A stretch of DNA of 64,000 nt from Nageia nagi (Eukaryota > Pinophyta): positions 54,808,001 to 54,872,000 of the forward strand of contig JBITNC010000001.1 in the NCBI GenBank assembly GCA_050084985.1, written 5' to 3'. Position 1 is the first letter of the stretch. The number at the start of each line of letters is the position of its first letter. The position numbers were made by a program, and so were the translations under genes. The notes under the pieces are model-generated. The model searched no databases, had not been told where the DNA came from, and saw only the letters and a list, made by a program, of their open reading frames with translations. Below are positions 12,537 through 23,645 of this stretch, in pieces.

Positions 12537-13421
12537 TATACTACCCAAAAAATAACCATGTCAGCAAATAGAACAAAGCATGTTACAACCAAAAATATTT
12601 TTTTTATTGAATTTTGAGTAAACCTAAATAATCAATTTACAATGAAAAATCTCATGTCAATTTGTGATGTATAATAGTGCCTTGTATGATAAGGAATTTT
12701 TGTTTGTGAAGGTAGATATAGGCTCCCTTGGACCTCCTCTAAATTAGTGTATCAATGTTTGTATGCCTTTAGTAGTGTCTCCATAACCTACAAGAAAATG
12801 TTGATGATGATCTTTGATTACTCAATAGTTCCTTAGATTTCTTCTATTCAACTAGCTACCATGCACTTGAAAATCCTGCACACATGCAAATAAGAAACAT
12901 ATCAAACATACTTTCTCACATGTTTAAAAATATATGAAAGTATAATATAATACAAGTATAAAAGCATGGAAAAAATGTAATGCAATTACTCACTACAAGT
13001 CTGAAAGTATTTTAGTAGAGTATCATTTCATAAAATTTGGATCCTTTTCTCCTTAGGAGAAGGTTTAATTTATAGAATTTTAAGGTGGCCAAAGTTGTTA
13101 TTTTTAAGGCAAGGATAGGATAAAAAAGCTCATCCAATCTTTTCACAAGGTTTATCTACATGAGGAGGATGTAGAATTAAGGATAAGTCATCCAATTTCT
13201 GTTGGCTTCTTAGGCGCCCAAATTTTTCCATTTTTTCTTTGATTTTTTTGTTTGTAGGATTGCTAGCGATTGTGTGTTGCATGTTAGCAATTAGATCAAG
13301 TTATTGATGACTGTATTAGGTTGCCAGCAACTAGAAGGGTTTAACAAACTTTATTATTTACTTAAATTTTTATTCCTTTCTTTCATTTATCGAAATAAGG
13401 GTCATTTTTTAGGTGTCTACA
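12537..13421 (-). repeat. 3' LTR of Tat copy A
   Basis: 885 bp. On the + strand it runs TATACTACCC...GGTGTCTACA; the first bases should be TGTA and have mutated. It is homologous along its length to 38500-39382. It holds several copies of an ATCACTGGCGAT-like motif near 13260-13340. Confidence 0.85.
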
Positions 13422-13436
13422 TTTTTCCTCTTTTTT
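13422..13436 (-). promoter_or_regulatory. Polypurine tract, Tat copy A
   Basis: On the minus strand AAAAAAGAGGAAAAA directly precedes the TGTAGACACC start of the 3' LTR. This sets the element orientation as minus. Confidence 0.75.
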
Positions 13437-15059
13437 GAAATACCCAACATTTTATAGGTGGGGATTATTTCAAAAAACCAAGCCTATCTGAGAAGAGTTA
13501 CAATTAAGTTTTTGACTTGTATTCTTGACCTTGGTTCAAGACTTTGAATTAACTTATCCTCTACAAATAAGATGAATTTGATTGATTATATTATGAACAA
13601 ATCCATTTTTTATTCTTTTACATTTGACACATTTTGAAATCAATAGGAATTGTATTCCAAGGCATCACTAAGGTAGTTATCACTATACCATTGTGATGTA
13701 TTGGCTGGATATAGATGGAATCTTAGCTGCTAGGTGTATTCCATAGCTAGCATGTGATAAAGAAGCTTCCTTATGAATACAAAGCTTTAATCATTCCGCT
13801 TTTGTCTCAGAAGATGGATTACTTGATCTTGCAAAAAAGTTCATCCAACAATTTTAATCATATCCAAACCCATTCTTCTTTTCTTTATTTAAACAAGGGT
13901 CATTTTTTGAATTCACAATTACTCAAGAGTTTTAGGTTTTTTCAAAGCCCTTGGCTTAGAACAAGCTAAGAACCAAAAAGCTTGTTTTAATTTTTTCTTT
14001 GACATATTTTGAAGTTTTTAGGGTTTTTTAATTAGTTTGTATTAGTTTTGGTGTTTTTATGATATTCTTGATGTGAAAAATTATTGAGTGCAAGTGTTTT
14101 TCCAAATTTTGCATCAATTCATTGGGAATCTAGACTAATTTTTAGATTTAGGAACATAACTTGGGTTTTCATGTATTATTGCCCTTGGTTGATTATTGTT
14201 TGTTGTATATAAAAAAGCATTGCAAATATTTTAATTATCCTATTTTATTTTGAACTTTCTCATTAATATTTATAGTTAATCAAATGCCTAAAGAATTTTT
14301 TAACATATTTCAAAACTTTCTGAAATTTCAAATTTTTAAGGTTTTTTCCAATTTTAATGAAAAACATTAGTAAGTGCATAAGAAGGAGCTCAAGCATTTA
14401 TCTTGTTGAAATACCTGAAAAATATTGTATCAAAGGACTTATTATATGGTTTTTCAAATCCTCTTAATCTCTCTTTTATTATTATTATTATTATTATATA
14501 TATAGATCACTGGCGATCTTTATGGATTGTTGGTGCCTAATATAAAATTGCTAGCATTCAACTGTGCGAGTAAATAAAAGTAAAATCCTCTACTTTCACT
14601 TTTTTATTTATCTTTTGTACCAAGTTATAGCTCTATTGCCTACATACCCCACAAGCTGAGTTTAGACCTTATATTTTCCTTTCTCACCATTGATTAGAGC
14701 TAGGATGTTGCCATAAGGACGTTCAACACCATGCAAGAGGTAAATGAGGGAAGAGGTAGGTTTTCAAATCTTCTTTTTAATTTTTTACTTAATGTACTAA
14801 TTCTAACCATTAAATAGTCAAATAGAAATTGTAGGAATGTTAGGAATAAATTATTAAGTATTTTAGACTATTTAATTTTGCATATTTTTTCATTTTTTAT
14901 GAGATTTCAAATTTTTCAAAACCCTCGACTGTAAGCATCGACTAGGGTTGAGAGTTTAAAGAAATATTGATTATCAATCCCAATCATTGGCATTTATACA
15001 AACATTATCCTTGATCATTGGTGAGCTACCTTAAAGTTTTTGTTTTTAAACAATATCCT

Positions 15060-16450
15060 AAATTAACTTTCTTATATTAATATTTAGGTATTAGATATTT
15101 TTGAGCCATGTGGGCAATCCCTAGGATTCTATTAGAGGGTCATGACATGTTGATGTCAAGGACCACACTTTCTTGCATAGTGTGGGTTTTGGATTAGAGC
15201 CCTATATGGATCGTATTCATTGGGATTACCCATTGTTGGAAGCCTTGTTGGAGAGATGGGATTCCTTAACTAGTCCTTCTATCTTCCTACTGGGGATATG
15301 ACTATCATAATGGAGGACATCCATCATTTGTATCATCTACCTATTTAGGGGCAATGGATTCATCATGATATGGATCAAAAGTTAGTGCATCTTGACATCA
15401 TTGCTATTTATGGAGCAAATGTAGTTGATAGAGTTTTAAGTGGCATGTTTTTAGGTGGATTCTTGTACTTTAGGTACTAAAAAATGACTAGTAGGGACTT
15501 CTCAAAGCTTCTTATTTGATGGGCCTCATCCAATGTTACTCACTTCCATACATAGGTAGTAATTGATTTCCAAGGTATTATTACATGTAGTGGCTGATAT
15601 GCTTTAGCATGGTACTATTTACACTTCAAATCCTACTCTATTAGCACATATATACCAAGATCTATTCTTTTATTCATTGGGTGATAGGTCATCCTTATCA
15701 ATTATGATCACTTTGTAGGCTTGGGCATATGATCACATCCACATGGTTCACCCTCATGAACTCCCAGTTCTTGGCTTTGAGACACACTTCACTTATTCAA
15801 ATAAGATTTTAGGATGGAGGGATGATTTTTATTCACTTCATTTTGATGGTATTCATCATGATTTGCATACTACCAACATTTATTATTACACTTGGTGCCT
15901 AATCAGGTGATGTTTAGACCTCTTTTGCTCTTATATAAACTAGGATGAGCTTGTTGCCTAGCTTGTTGGTATTAGACAAACTAGAGTTCTCAATGGGAGG
16001 AGGACATATTTCTTAGAGTATTTTTACTTTAAGGGTGTGATGCCAATTTAGCCATGTACAGACATTCCACCAACCCTATCTAATTTTTAGAGAAGATGAG
16101 GTATTTTTTGAGGGCATTCAATGACTTGTATATACAGAGCTTGACCTGATGTAGGAGGAGCCCTTAGTGGAGGATTCTAAAGGTTGATGATGTAGGAGCC
16201 ATAGAGGAGTTCTATCATGGTGTTAGGTTAAATAGAGGGGATACTAGAGAGGAGGTGGTTCATCATGTATGTTAACAAGTTGATGAGCTATATGTAGTAG
16301 TTGAGGTTAGAGGGGTAGCTAAGGATGAGCCTATAGGGGAGCAAGTTGAGGAGTAGGCAACCGATGAGCTAAGAGACATAGTTGGTCAGGGGGAGGATGC
16401 TAAGGCAAGTATCAGTAGCAAAATGATGAGAGGAGTCAAGTTATACAAGG
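15060..16450 (+). pseudogene. Antisense PMD ORF of Tat copy A, first part
   Basis: Read on the + strand (antisense to the element), a PMD protein is recognisable. The text at about 15180-15420 reads ALLERWDSLTSPSIFLL, then MEDIHHLYHLPI, then LDIIAIYGANVVDRVLSG. This resembles the Lver/ER-W-x-x-x-T-x-x-F...GEMTITLEDV...GLP pattern of PMD. It matches the minus-strand ORF of copy B at 1550-3480. An acidic, low-complexity part follows to about 16430. Copia-2 then breaks the ORF, which resumes at 24147. Many stops are present. The role of PMD in these elements is not established; host relatives (MAIN/MAIL family) act in silencing and genome stability. Confidence 0.65.
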
Positions 16451-16464
16451 GACTTGACATGGAA

Positions 16465-16590
16465 TGTAGTACAAGTTACATTATCATATTCACTTAAATA
16501 CTTAAGGTATCAAATTATACCCTTAAGTATTAGTGAACTTACATAGAACATTTTTACATAAGCTTTACAATAATGATTATACATTCAACA
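16465..16590 (-). repeat. Truncated 3' LTR of copia-2
   Basis: The stretch AAGTTACATTATCATATTCA and what follows to CATTCAACA at 16590 match the end of the full LTR at 24015-24146. Only about 130 bp remain. On the minus strand the tract ATTAGGGGAG (16591-16600) precedes the LTR start as a purine tract. Confidence 0.75.
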
Positions 16591-17099
16591 CTCCCCTAAT
16601 GCAATATTAGGATAGAGCAAATAAGAGAGAAGAAAAGTAGAAAGTAAGGGATTTCTCCTTCAAATAGATACAATGAAGATGAGAACTTTCTACATATTTG
16701 TGAAGTAAAAAGATCTAGTTTGAGACTTGCTACTTTTCCAAATACAATCATTAATCATAATTAGTTTCAATGTACATGAATTATTCATTCAATTGGAATT
16801 CATGAAGAGTCTTCAAAATCTTACATACCTATAGTAAGTAACCTGCAATTCAAAGAACCTGCAGTTATAAGTAGCTCAAATAAAAATCAATTAGATGCAA
16901 CAAATTCATATCAACAAGGATAGATGAATCACTCAAATGCAATATGAATGATTAATGGTGCACTATAAGTCATCATGAAGATGCCAAGCCAAAACTCATA
17001 GTCACCTACTATATATAAAACATGTCTTAATTATCATTACAAACTAGAGCATGCATATATGAGTTCCTTACATATGGATAACTGAATAATGCCAAGAGA

Positions 17100-17960
17100 C
17101 ACATAAGAGTTTCTCACACATGGATAAATGAATATTCTAGATTGGCCAATCTTTTTTCTTTAAAAATTTGTTATTGTTTCCATTGTTATTGTTTTTCTGT
17201 TGTTGCCATTGTTCTTATTATTATTATTACCATTACCTCTTTTCTCAAACCTTTCGAAGGAAGAAGGATAATATTTCTTTTAATGGTTGAACTTCTTCTT
17301 GAAAGGATTTTTTGTTTCTCTAAGAGCAATGTTATTATTCTTAGAGAAGAAATCAACATCTTTTTGTTGAATTTCTTCATGCTTCAAAAGATCCTAGAAA
17401 GGTTCTCAAGGAGAAGAATTCTTCATAATCATCAAGCCTTGTTTTCATAACCATCACAAAGTTTCCAAAATTTGAAGAAAGGCTTTGAAGAATGATGAAA
17501 ACCATGAACTCATCATTGATCCAATTGCACCACAAGTAATAATTGGTTTCTTAGGTCAATGATTTTGTTCAATTAGATGGCAAATATTTTCATCTTCCCC
17601 TTAACAAGATTGAAGCAACTTTTAGAGAATAGTAAACCTTTTGAAAACTTTGAACCAAGGTAGATTTGCTTAAGCTTATCCCAAGCTTCTTTTACAAGGT
17701 TGAAGAGGATATCATCAGGAGCACATCAGCTAAAACTACATAGAAGATCATGGAGGTTGCCAACTCATTCTTCAATTGTAATCCTCTAGTACCTTTTAAT
17801 CTATAAGAAGTATAAATTCTCATTCATTTTTTGCCAAAGCTTCCTTGCCTACAATTTAGCTTTTATCCAAGGTTCTCAAATACCAAAGTTAGAATCGTCA
17901 AGAATTGCTTGGGTAAAAAGGATTCTCCCATTTGCTACATAAAAATACAAAAAAAAATAA
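17100..17960 (-). pseudogene. copia-2 gag, broken
   Basis: Read on the minus strand, this is a copia Gag homologous to the one at 11250-12000. The segments VKEAWDKLKQIYLGSKFSKG (about 17640-17700) and an Asn-rich NNNNKNNGNN tail (about 17170-17235) are visible. The text runs out near 17130, where the 3' tail of the element starts (text similar to 42060-42110 and 42900-42970). There are stops and frameshifts throughout. No zinc knuckle, protease or pol sequence follows. Confidence 0.7.
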
Positions 17961-18723
17961 TAAGCATGTGGTTTAATAAATAATATTACATGTTATATTT
18001 AATTAACTAAGACATCCCATGTACCCAAATACATTTCTCATCTCAAGAACTATAGATGTAAAGTGACATTGTTGAGGCTTGTTATCTTTGCTAAAATTAT
18101 TCCTTCATTTGGATTCCCACACAAGAGGAGCTGAAGTACTACCAATCCTCAACCAGTTTGCATTAGTCAGTATTATACTCTCACAAGGAGTACCTACTAT
18201 TTTTCAAGGTTATGATGTTTATTTTATCGACCAAATTGTTACTCTTGATTAAGTTTCAAGTTATCCTCTTAGGTTATCAGGATAATGTTTGAATGGACAT
18301 GCAGACATGTGGTATCACTACACACATGCTTGTCCACCTATTGGAGTTATGTCCAGACCAATAGAGAACTTAGGGGGAATTGAGAAATATGAAATTTTCA
18401 CCATTTGGATCATCGAACATAAAGGCTCCAATCTGCCTGTCCTCACCTCATGGCTCCCCAAACAAGTCATGTTACAAAATGTACATGTGGATGTGTTCAT
18501 TTTAGGGGTTTCTCATTTCAATATTTGCATTTTTCAATAAGTAAATAAAGAAAAAGTGCTAAATATGAAGTAAAGTGCATAAAATTAAACATCATCCATT
18601 CATAACTTGGAACCTTAAGAGTCCATTAGGTTTTGTTTACTAACCCCTAAAGGACATATTTACATAGGTACATAATTTTCATATGTTAATTTATAACTTT
18701 GCATTAAAAAAAAAATACTAAGA

Positions 18724-18997
18724 GAGGCATGCATAATCTCCATAATTTGCATAAGTCCATTTTTGCTTAAGAGTTTTATCAAGGTAAGCTTTTTTTTTCT
18801 AAATCTAAGTAATAGACATAAACTATTTGCATAAGGATCTAAAATTTTCAGTAAAAATTTTTGAGGCATGCATAATCTCCATAATTTGCACAAGTCCATT
18901 TTTGCATAAGAGTTTTATCAAGGTAAGCTTTTTTTGTAAATCTAAGTAATAGACATGCACTATTTGCATAGGGATCTAAAATTTTAAGTAAAAATTC
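18724..18997. repeat. Tandem duplication, two units of 139 bp, in copia-2 leader
   Basis: GAGGCATGCATAATCTCC starts at 18724 and again at 18863. The 139-bp units are nearly identical, both containing AGAGTTTTATCAAGGTAAGC. The second runs to about 18997. The ORF at 18660-18899 is made of this repeat and is not a gene. Confidence 0.9.
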
Positions 18998-19972
18998 ATA
19001 AACAAAATTTCCCCTTTTTACTTAAAAAAATAAAGCTTAAAGCAATATGAACCCTAAAATAGCATGCTAGTTTACCTTAAAAAACTAAGTATTTATGGAG
19101 GTCAAAAAAATACTCAATTTTTATCAAGAGTAATGTAATTTTAATTTTTGTAAGTACTAAAAAATGTATTTTTACCAAAGTAAAAATTTGTACATTTTAC
19201 TATTAAAGTACTTTAGAATGCCAAAGAAAAAAATTAGGATCCTTCAAATAATTCATCTCCCTTTTTATTAAGGCTAAAAATACTTTTAAAGTACTAAAAA
19301 CTTAGTATACTAGAGTGTTTAAAAAATTTCTCTCTCTAACACTCTAAACATTGGGTAGAGATCTTGTAGAAAGTACTAACGCTATGTTAATCAAAGCAAG
19401 TGTTTATTTTTAAGCCCCCTTTTTAAAAAAAGGAAAAAAAAAAAAGCTTAAAGGACTAGCAAAAAATTCCTTTAAAAACTTGCTACTTTTTTTCTAAAAA
19501 AAAAGGAAAGGCATTTAAGATGAAAGATAACTTTTTACTCAACATATTTGACCCTCTACGTATTCCAATGCAATTTAAGAGAAATTCATAATGGGCAAGG
19601 TAGGATGATTTAAATTTTGAGTATCCTCTTGGCAAGAAATTAAATCTATTTAGGTACATTAATGATGGCTCTCCTAGATTTTTGAAAGATGCAAGCAATC
19701 AAAAAAGAGCATTAAAAGACATTATCCAAATGAAAAAAAAAGAGGGTCATAGGTTTACTTGTTTTAAAAAAAGGAGACAACACATCTAGAAGGAGGGGTG
19801 GATGAGTAGAGGAAACAATGGAGGAAACAAATGAAGGGGTGGAACAACCATGCCATAAGAAAGTAGGAGACCATTGCCAAGTAGTAGATGCATCGCTACC
19901 AAGAAAGGAGGAGACCACCGCCAAGCAAGAGAGGGGAGGAGAGTAGAAATGAGTGATCACATAGATATTAGG

Positions 19973-20291
19973 TGTTAGGTCCCTATACATTATTATTGTT
20001 AGGTCGGATATGGTTATTATTATTTCCTTACATTATTATTGTATGTCGGCTAGTGTCCTTTCATTGTACTGGCACCTCTTGGACTCCTATATATACTAAG
20101 GAGGTATTATCATTTGAAGATGTCTATTGTTGTGTAATTGATGTGATGTAAAGGAGGTTGCCCCTCGAAGTGGCTTATTACAAAGGAGGTTGCCCCCTCG
20201 AAGTGGCTTATTACAGATTTTATCTCTTATTCAATGCGTTGAGCTCTCTCTTTGGTGATTTTATGCTATTTTGGGAACTTTGTTCATAACA
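19973..20291 (+). repeat. 5' LTR of gag-only element
   Basis: 319 bp. A TATA box TATATATA is at 20088-20095. The 32-bp unit starting AAAGGAGGTTGCCCC is present twice (20150-20181 and 20182-20214) but only once in the 3' LTR, which accounts for the whole length difference. Confidence 0.95.
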
Positions 20292-20293
20292 TT

Positions 20294-20305
20294 TGGTACC
20301 AGAGC
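20294..20305 (+). promoter_or_regulatory. Primer-binding site of gag-only element
   Basis: TGGTACCAGAGC lies two bases after the LTR. It matches the initiator-Met tRNA primer (TGGTATCAGAGC) at 11 of 12 positions. Confidence 0.9.
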
Positions 20306-21080
20306 AGACGATTCTAGGGTTTCACAGCTCAAAACTAGTCATCGTGGCATTTTCGCTACCAATTTTTTTTCGGGAGGATTCAGATTTTGAAATTTATTGG
20401 GTTTTTTGAAGACATAACGAAGAAGTTTCGGTTAAAATTTCAGCCCCTAATTCACTATATTTTTTAAGTTACACTCAGGGGAAGTTAAGGTTTGTGACTA
20501 GTCGCAAAAGCAGGTCTGAAACAGGTGTTCTAGCTAAAAAGGGTATATCTGAAGTTTTACAGCTCCAAAATAGGTGAAACCTATTGTATTGGTTAGGTTA
20601 TATACTAAAGTTTATCTGTTACAATTTTCAAGGTCTGAGAATAAACAGGTGACACAAGGCACTTCATACAAGTTCGCTCTTCAAAAAAATCCAAAAATCA
20701 GCACATTTTGGGAAAATTGCAGTCATTTCCTCTTGGACTATCAGAATTTGACGAAATCTGTGGCATTGAAAAGAAGACATCTGAGGCTACCATAGGTATA
20801 AATTTCAGACTCTAAAGGGCCGAAATTTCATATTTACATCAGTTGGAAGGTTGGATAATAGAACAGTCTCCAAATCACTATTTAAAAAGGTACAATTTAT
20901 TTATTTATTTCTTTAAATTTGCATATATTTTGATTGGAAGGTCTATTTGGGGTGATTCATAAGCTATTGGAAAGAAAAGAAAGAGTAGATTCTTTTAGGT
21001 ATAGATGTGTTCTGGCATCTTTAAACATAGGAGCTGTCGTTACTTTGCCAGCACTGCATCCCGAGGAATTGTGGTCTCCT

Positions 21081-21305
21081 ACAACGTACTCGCAGTATAT
21101 CGCTTAGGCCACTGTTGGATTCTCTCACGTACCTTTGAGTATATAGAGAGGCCATCATGCTCATGCACATACATGGTATATAGAGAGGTCCTTTAGGATT
21201 CCCTCACGTACCGCGAGTATATTAGCAAGGGCCCTTTTCGAACGGTTGTGCATTAGACAGCACTAGCACAGAATTGAGCTCCCATGTACCTGGCGTATAT
21301 AGGGA
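21081..21305 (+). repeat. Five spaced copies of a GTAC...GTATATA motif in the gag-only leader
   Basis: ACGTACTCGCAGTATAT (about 21084), CACGTACCTTTGAGTATATA (about 21126), CACATACATGGTATATAGAG (about 21166), CACGTACCGCGAGTATATTA (about 21205) and CATGTACCTGGCGTATATAG (about 21282) are variants of one motif. They are followed in most cases by GAG(A)GGCC-like bases. They end just before the gag start codon at 21330. The position between primer site and gag is where packaging and dimerisation signals usually lie; that role is an inference. Confidence 0.7.
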
Positions 21306-21329
21306 GACCCCCTAGAATACTTAGTCAAA

Positions 21330-22256
21330 ATGCCACCGAAAAAAATTGCTACACCAACTAGACCTCTAGAGGGTTCATCCATGACTACGGCAAAAAGTGA
21401 AGACATATTCTTTCGAATATCCCAAGTGGAAGAATTGGTTAAAGAGTGTGTAAAAAAGGGTGATATGGAGGAATTAAAAAGGGATTTGACAAAAGAGTTG
21501 GCAACTAAAATGGATCAATATATGGAAAAGATTTTTCAACTCATACAAAACCCAGAGGTAAATATTCCTAAAGATGTTGATATGGCCCAGGGTTATCAGG
21601 TAAATAATGATATTATTCAAGGAGATAAACCCTTCATTAATAAGCCTAATTCAGGAGGATATGCTTCTACTGATGGAAGTAATCAAGCATGGTTCTCAAG
21701 GGGAATCCAAATCCCCAAGATCGACATGAGGAAGTTTGATGGAAGGGACCCCATCACTTGGATATTTCAAATGGAGCACTTTTTTTATCTACACCAAGTA
21801 CCAACATCACAAAAAGTAACTATTGCATCCTTGTATCTAGAGCCTGAGCAGGTTGTATGGTACCAATGGCTTTGTGAACGTAAAAAGGGTTCTATTATAT
21901 CTTGGTCCATTTTTACAGAGGAACTGATAGCCTACCATGAGGATGTTAAGAATAATTCCTTCTTTACTCAATTGATAAATCTAAGGCAAGAAGGTTCAGT
22001 GATGGAGCACATTCAACAATTTCAAAAGTTGAGTCTTAGAGTGAAGGATATACCAGATGATAGATTTTTGGATCTCTTTATGGGAATCTTAAAGGATAAA
22101 ATTCAACATGAGGTGCATCTATTTGAACCAACATCCTTAGAGATGGCTTTTAGGATGGCAAGGAAGGTTGAAAGTAAAAATATGGCAATGGCTGAATATT
22201 CCACATGGGAAGATGAGAAATTTCTACAGAAGCATCCAGAACTACTAAAATGTTGA
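21330..22256 (+). CDS. Gag protein of the gag-only element
   Basis: An uninterrupted 308-residue ORF. The start MPPKK resembles the MPPRR starts of many Ty3/gypsy gags and is the first ATG after the leader motifs. Residues about 25-75 are charged and helical and may form a coiled coil (EELVKECVKKGDMEELKRDL). Residues about 130-285 form a Retrotrans_gag capsid domain, with an FDGRDPITWIFQMEHFF start, a LYLEPEQVVWYQWL segment and a LRQEGSVMEHIQQFQKLSLR segment. It ends at residue 308 without a CCHC knuckle, protease or pol. The ORF has no stops in spite of its decayed surroundings, which fits recent mobility. The capsid type is gypsy-like, so its helper is probably a Ty3/gypsy element not present here. 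Confidence 0.9.
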   Translation: MPPKKIATPTRPLEGSSMTTAKSEDIFFRISQVEELVKECVKKGDMEELKRDLTKELATKMDQYMEKIFQLIQNPEVNIPKDVDMAQGYQVNNDIIQGDKPFINKPNSGGYASTDGSNQAWFSRGIQIPKIDMRKFDGRDPITWIFQMEHFFYLHQVPTSQKVTIASLYLEPEQVVWYQWLCERKKGSIISWSIFTEELIAYHEDVKNNSFFTQLINLRQEGSVMEHIQQFQKLSLRVKDIPDDRFLDLFMGILKDKIQHEVHLFEPTSLEMAFRMARKVESKNMAMAEYSTWEDEKFLQKHPELLKC

Positions 22257-22271
22257 GGACAACATTTTTTT

Positions 22272-22283
22272 GAAGGAGAGGGG
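22272..22283 (+). promoter_or_regulatory. Polypurine tract of gag-only element
   Basis: GAAGGAGAGGGG lies two bases before the 3' LTR TG and 15 bases after the gag stop. Confidence 0.85.
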
Positions 22284-22285
22284 CA

Positions 22286-22572
22286 TGTTAGGTCCCTATA
22301 CATTATTATTGTTAGGTTGGCTATGGTTATTATTATTTCCTTACATTATTATTGTATGTCGGCTAGTGTCCTTTCATTGTAGTGGCACCCCTTGGACTCC
22401 TATATATACTAAGGAGGTATTATCATTTGAAGATGTCTATTGTTGTGTAATTGATGTGATGTAAAGGAGGTTGCCCCCTCGAAGTGGCTTATTACAGATT
22501 TTATCTCTTATTCAATGCGTTGAGCTCTCTCTTTGGTGATTTTATGCTATTTTGGGAACTTTGTTCATAACA
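22286..22572 (+). repeat. 3' LTR of gag-only element
   Basis: 287 bp, TGTTAGGTCC...TTCATAACA, followed by the target duplication TTAGG. It differs from the 5' LTR by about four base changes and by lacking one 32-bp unit. Confidence 0.95.
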
Positions 22573-23132
22573 TTAGGAAAGAGAGGAGAGGTGATCACCA
22601 TCAAGCAAGAGAGGGGATGGAAGGCAAGGTCACATAACCAGCATAAATCACCTTTTCTACTCTCCTCAAAGCATGCCATGAGGGGTTGATAGAGTGCAAA
22701 GAGAGGCATAAGGAGGGAGGAAGACATTTAAAGGAGGATGAACATAGGGGCTTATTGTTAATGGGCTATGAGGGCCTAGTCATAGAGGGGGTCAATCAAC
22801 TAGATGAAGGGTAGCTAGTGAGAAAAAAAGGACACAGTGTTTGGCTTATAAGGCACCAACATAGCCTAATCACCAACCAATATAGCCTCTCCACATCCCC
22901 CTAAAAATTGAAAAAGGTTTTTTTTAAAAAGTACTATCCCCCCCCCATTTTATTTTGAAATATAAGAAGGTTTTATATAATAATTTCAAAAAAAATAACC
23001 ACTTCCCTTTTCACTATGCAGCCAGCCATTACTATGAGTTTTCAATTGAATATACTATATTTCTATTTTGAAAAAAAATAGTAAATAAAAAAAAATTGTC
23101 CCCCCCTTTTTTTGCAAATATGTAAAAAATAG

Positions 23133-23133
23133 G

Positions 23134-23190
<57 letters not shown>
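23133..23190. repeat. (TA)n microsatellite
   Basis: About 55 bp of TA repeats in the copia-2 leader. The ORF at 23032-23256 on the minus strand is low-complexity text of this tract. Confidence 0.9.
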
Positions 23191-23193
<3 letters not shown>

Positions 23194-23631
23194 TGTATTT
23201 CTCTCTTTTAATAAAAAATTAAACTTTGTGTGAAAAATATATAAACTTATCATCATTTTTTTAAAGAAAATTGAGAGCTATCTCTTTCATTCAACAATAA
23301 ATGACCTAAAAAAATATTGCAATTTTTATATACTAATATTTTTAATAGAAAATTAACAACATGCTCACTAGAGGTTAGTATAACAAAAATGCAATATATT
23401 TCTATTTTTAGCCATATTTTGCAACAACAACAAAAAATTAGCTAACACATAACTTAAGATATGTTAGTATCCTTAGTGAAATAAGCCAAAAGAAAAAATG
23501 AAGGAGATTATATAAAGGATGTTATACCTTCTTTTGAGTTTACCTCATAATGAAGAGTGGGTTTAAGAATGAAGACCTCCAAGTTGAAGATGAGTTTCCA
23601 AACCAAGGATGTGAAGAGGAGCCTCCATGGT

Positions 23632-23643
23632 GCTCTGATACCA
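23632..23643 (-). promoter_or_regulatory. Primer-binding site of copia-2
   Basis: GCTCTGATACCA on the + strand is TGGTATCAGAGC on the minus strand, two bases from the LTR end. It gives the orientation and identity of copia-2. Confidence 0.9.
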
Positions 23644-23645
23644 AA

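Larger units (their letters stand above)
19973..22572 (+). mobile_element. Short gag-only LTR retrotransposon (TR-GAG type), intact
   Basis: A 2600-bp element with LTRs at 19973-20291 (319 bp) and 22286-22572 (287 bp), both TGTTA...TAACA. A perfect 5-bp target duplication TTAGG lies at 19968-19972 and 22573-22577. A primer site, a 1-kb leader, one gag ORF and a purine tract complete it. Nothing else would fit: gag ends 15 bases before the purine tract. It has no zinc knuckle, protease, reverse transcriptase or integrase. The LTRs differ by about four substitutions and one 32-bp tandem duplication in the left LTR, so it is recent compared with its hosts. It sits in the leader of copia-2. Terminal-repeat elements with only gag are a described class (TR-GAG) and need an autonomous partner. 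Confidence 0.9.

Noticed and set aside
22103-22303. Minus-strand ORF across the gag end and 3' LTR
   Set aside because: It is opposite the intact gag and enters the LTR; no domain.
23032-23256. ORF with an Ile-Tyr repeat
   Set aside because: It is a translation of the (TA)n microsatellite.
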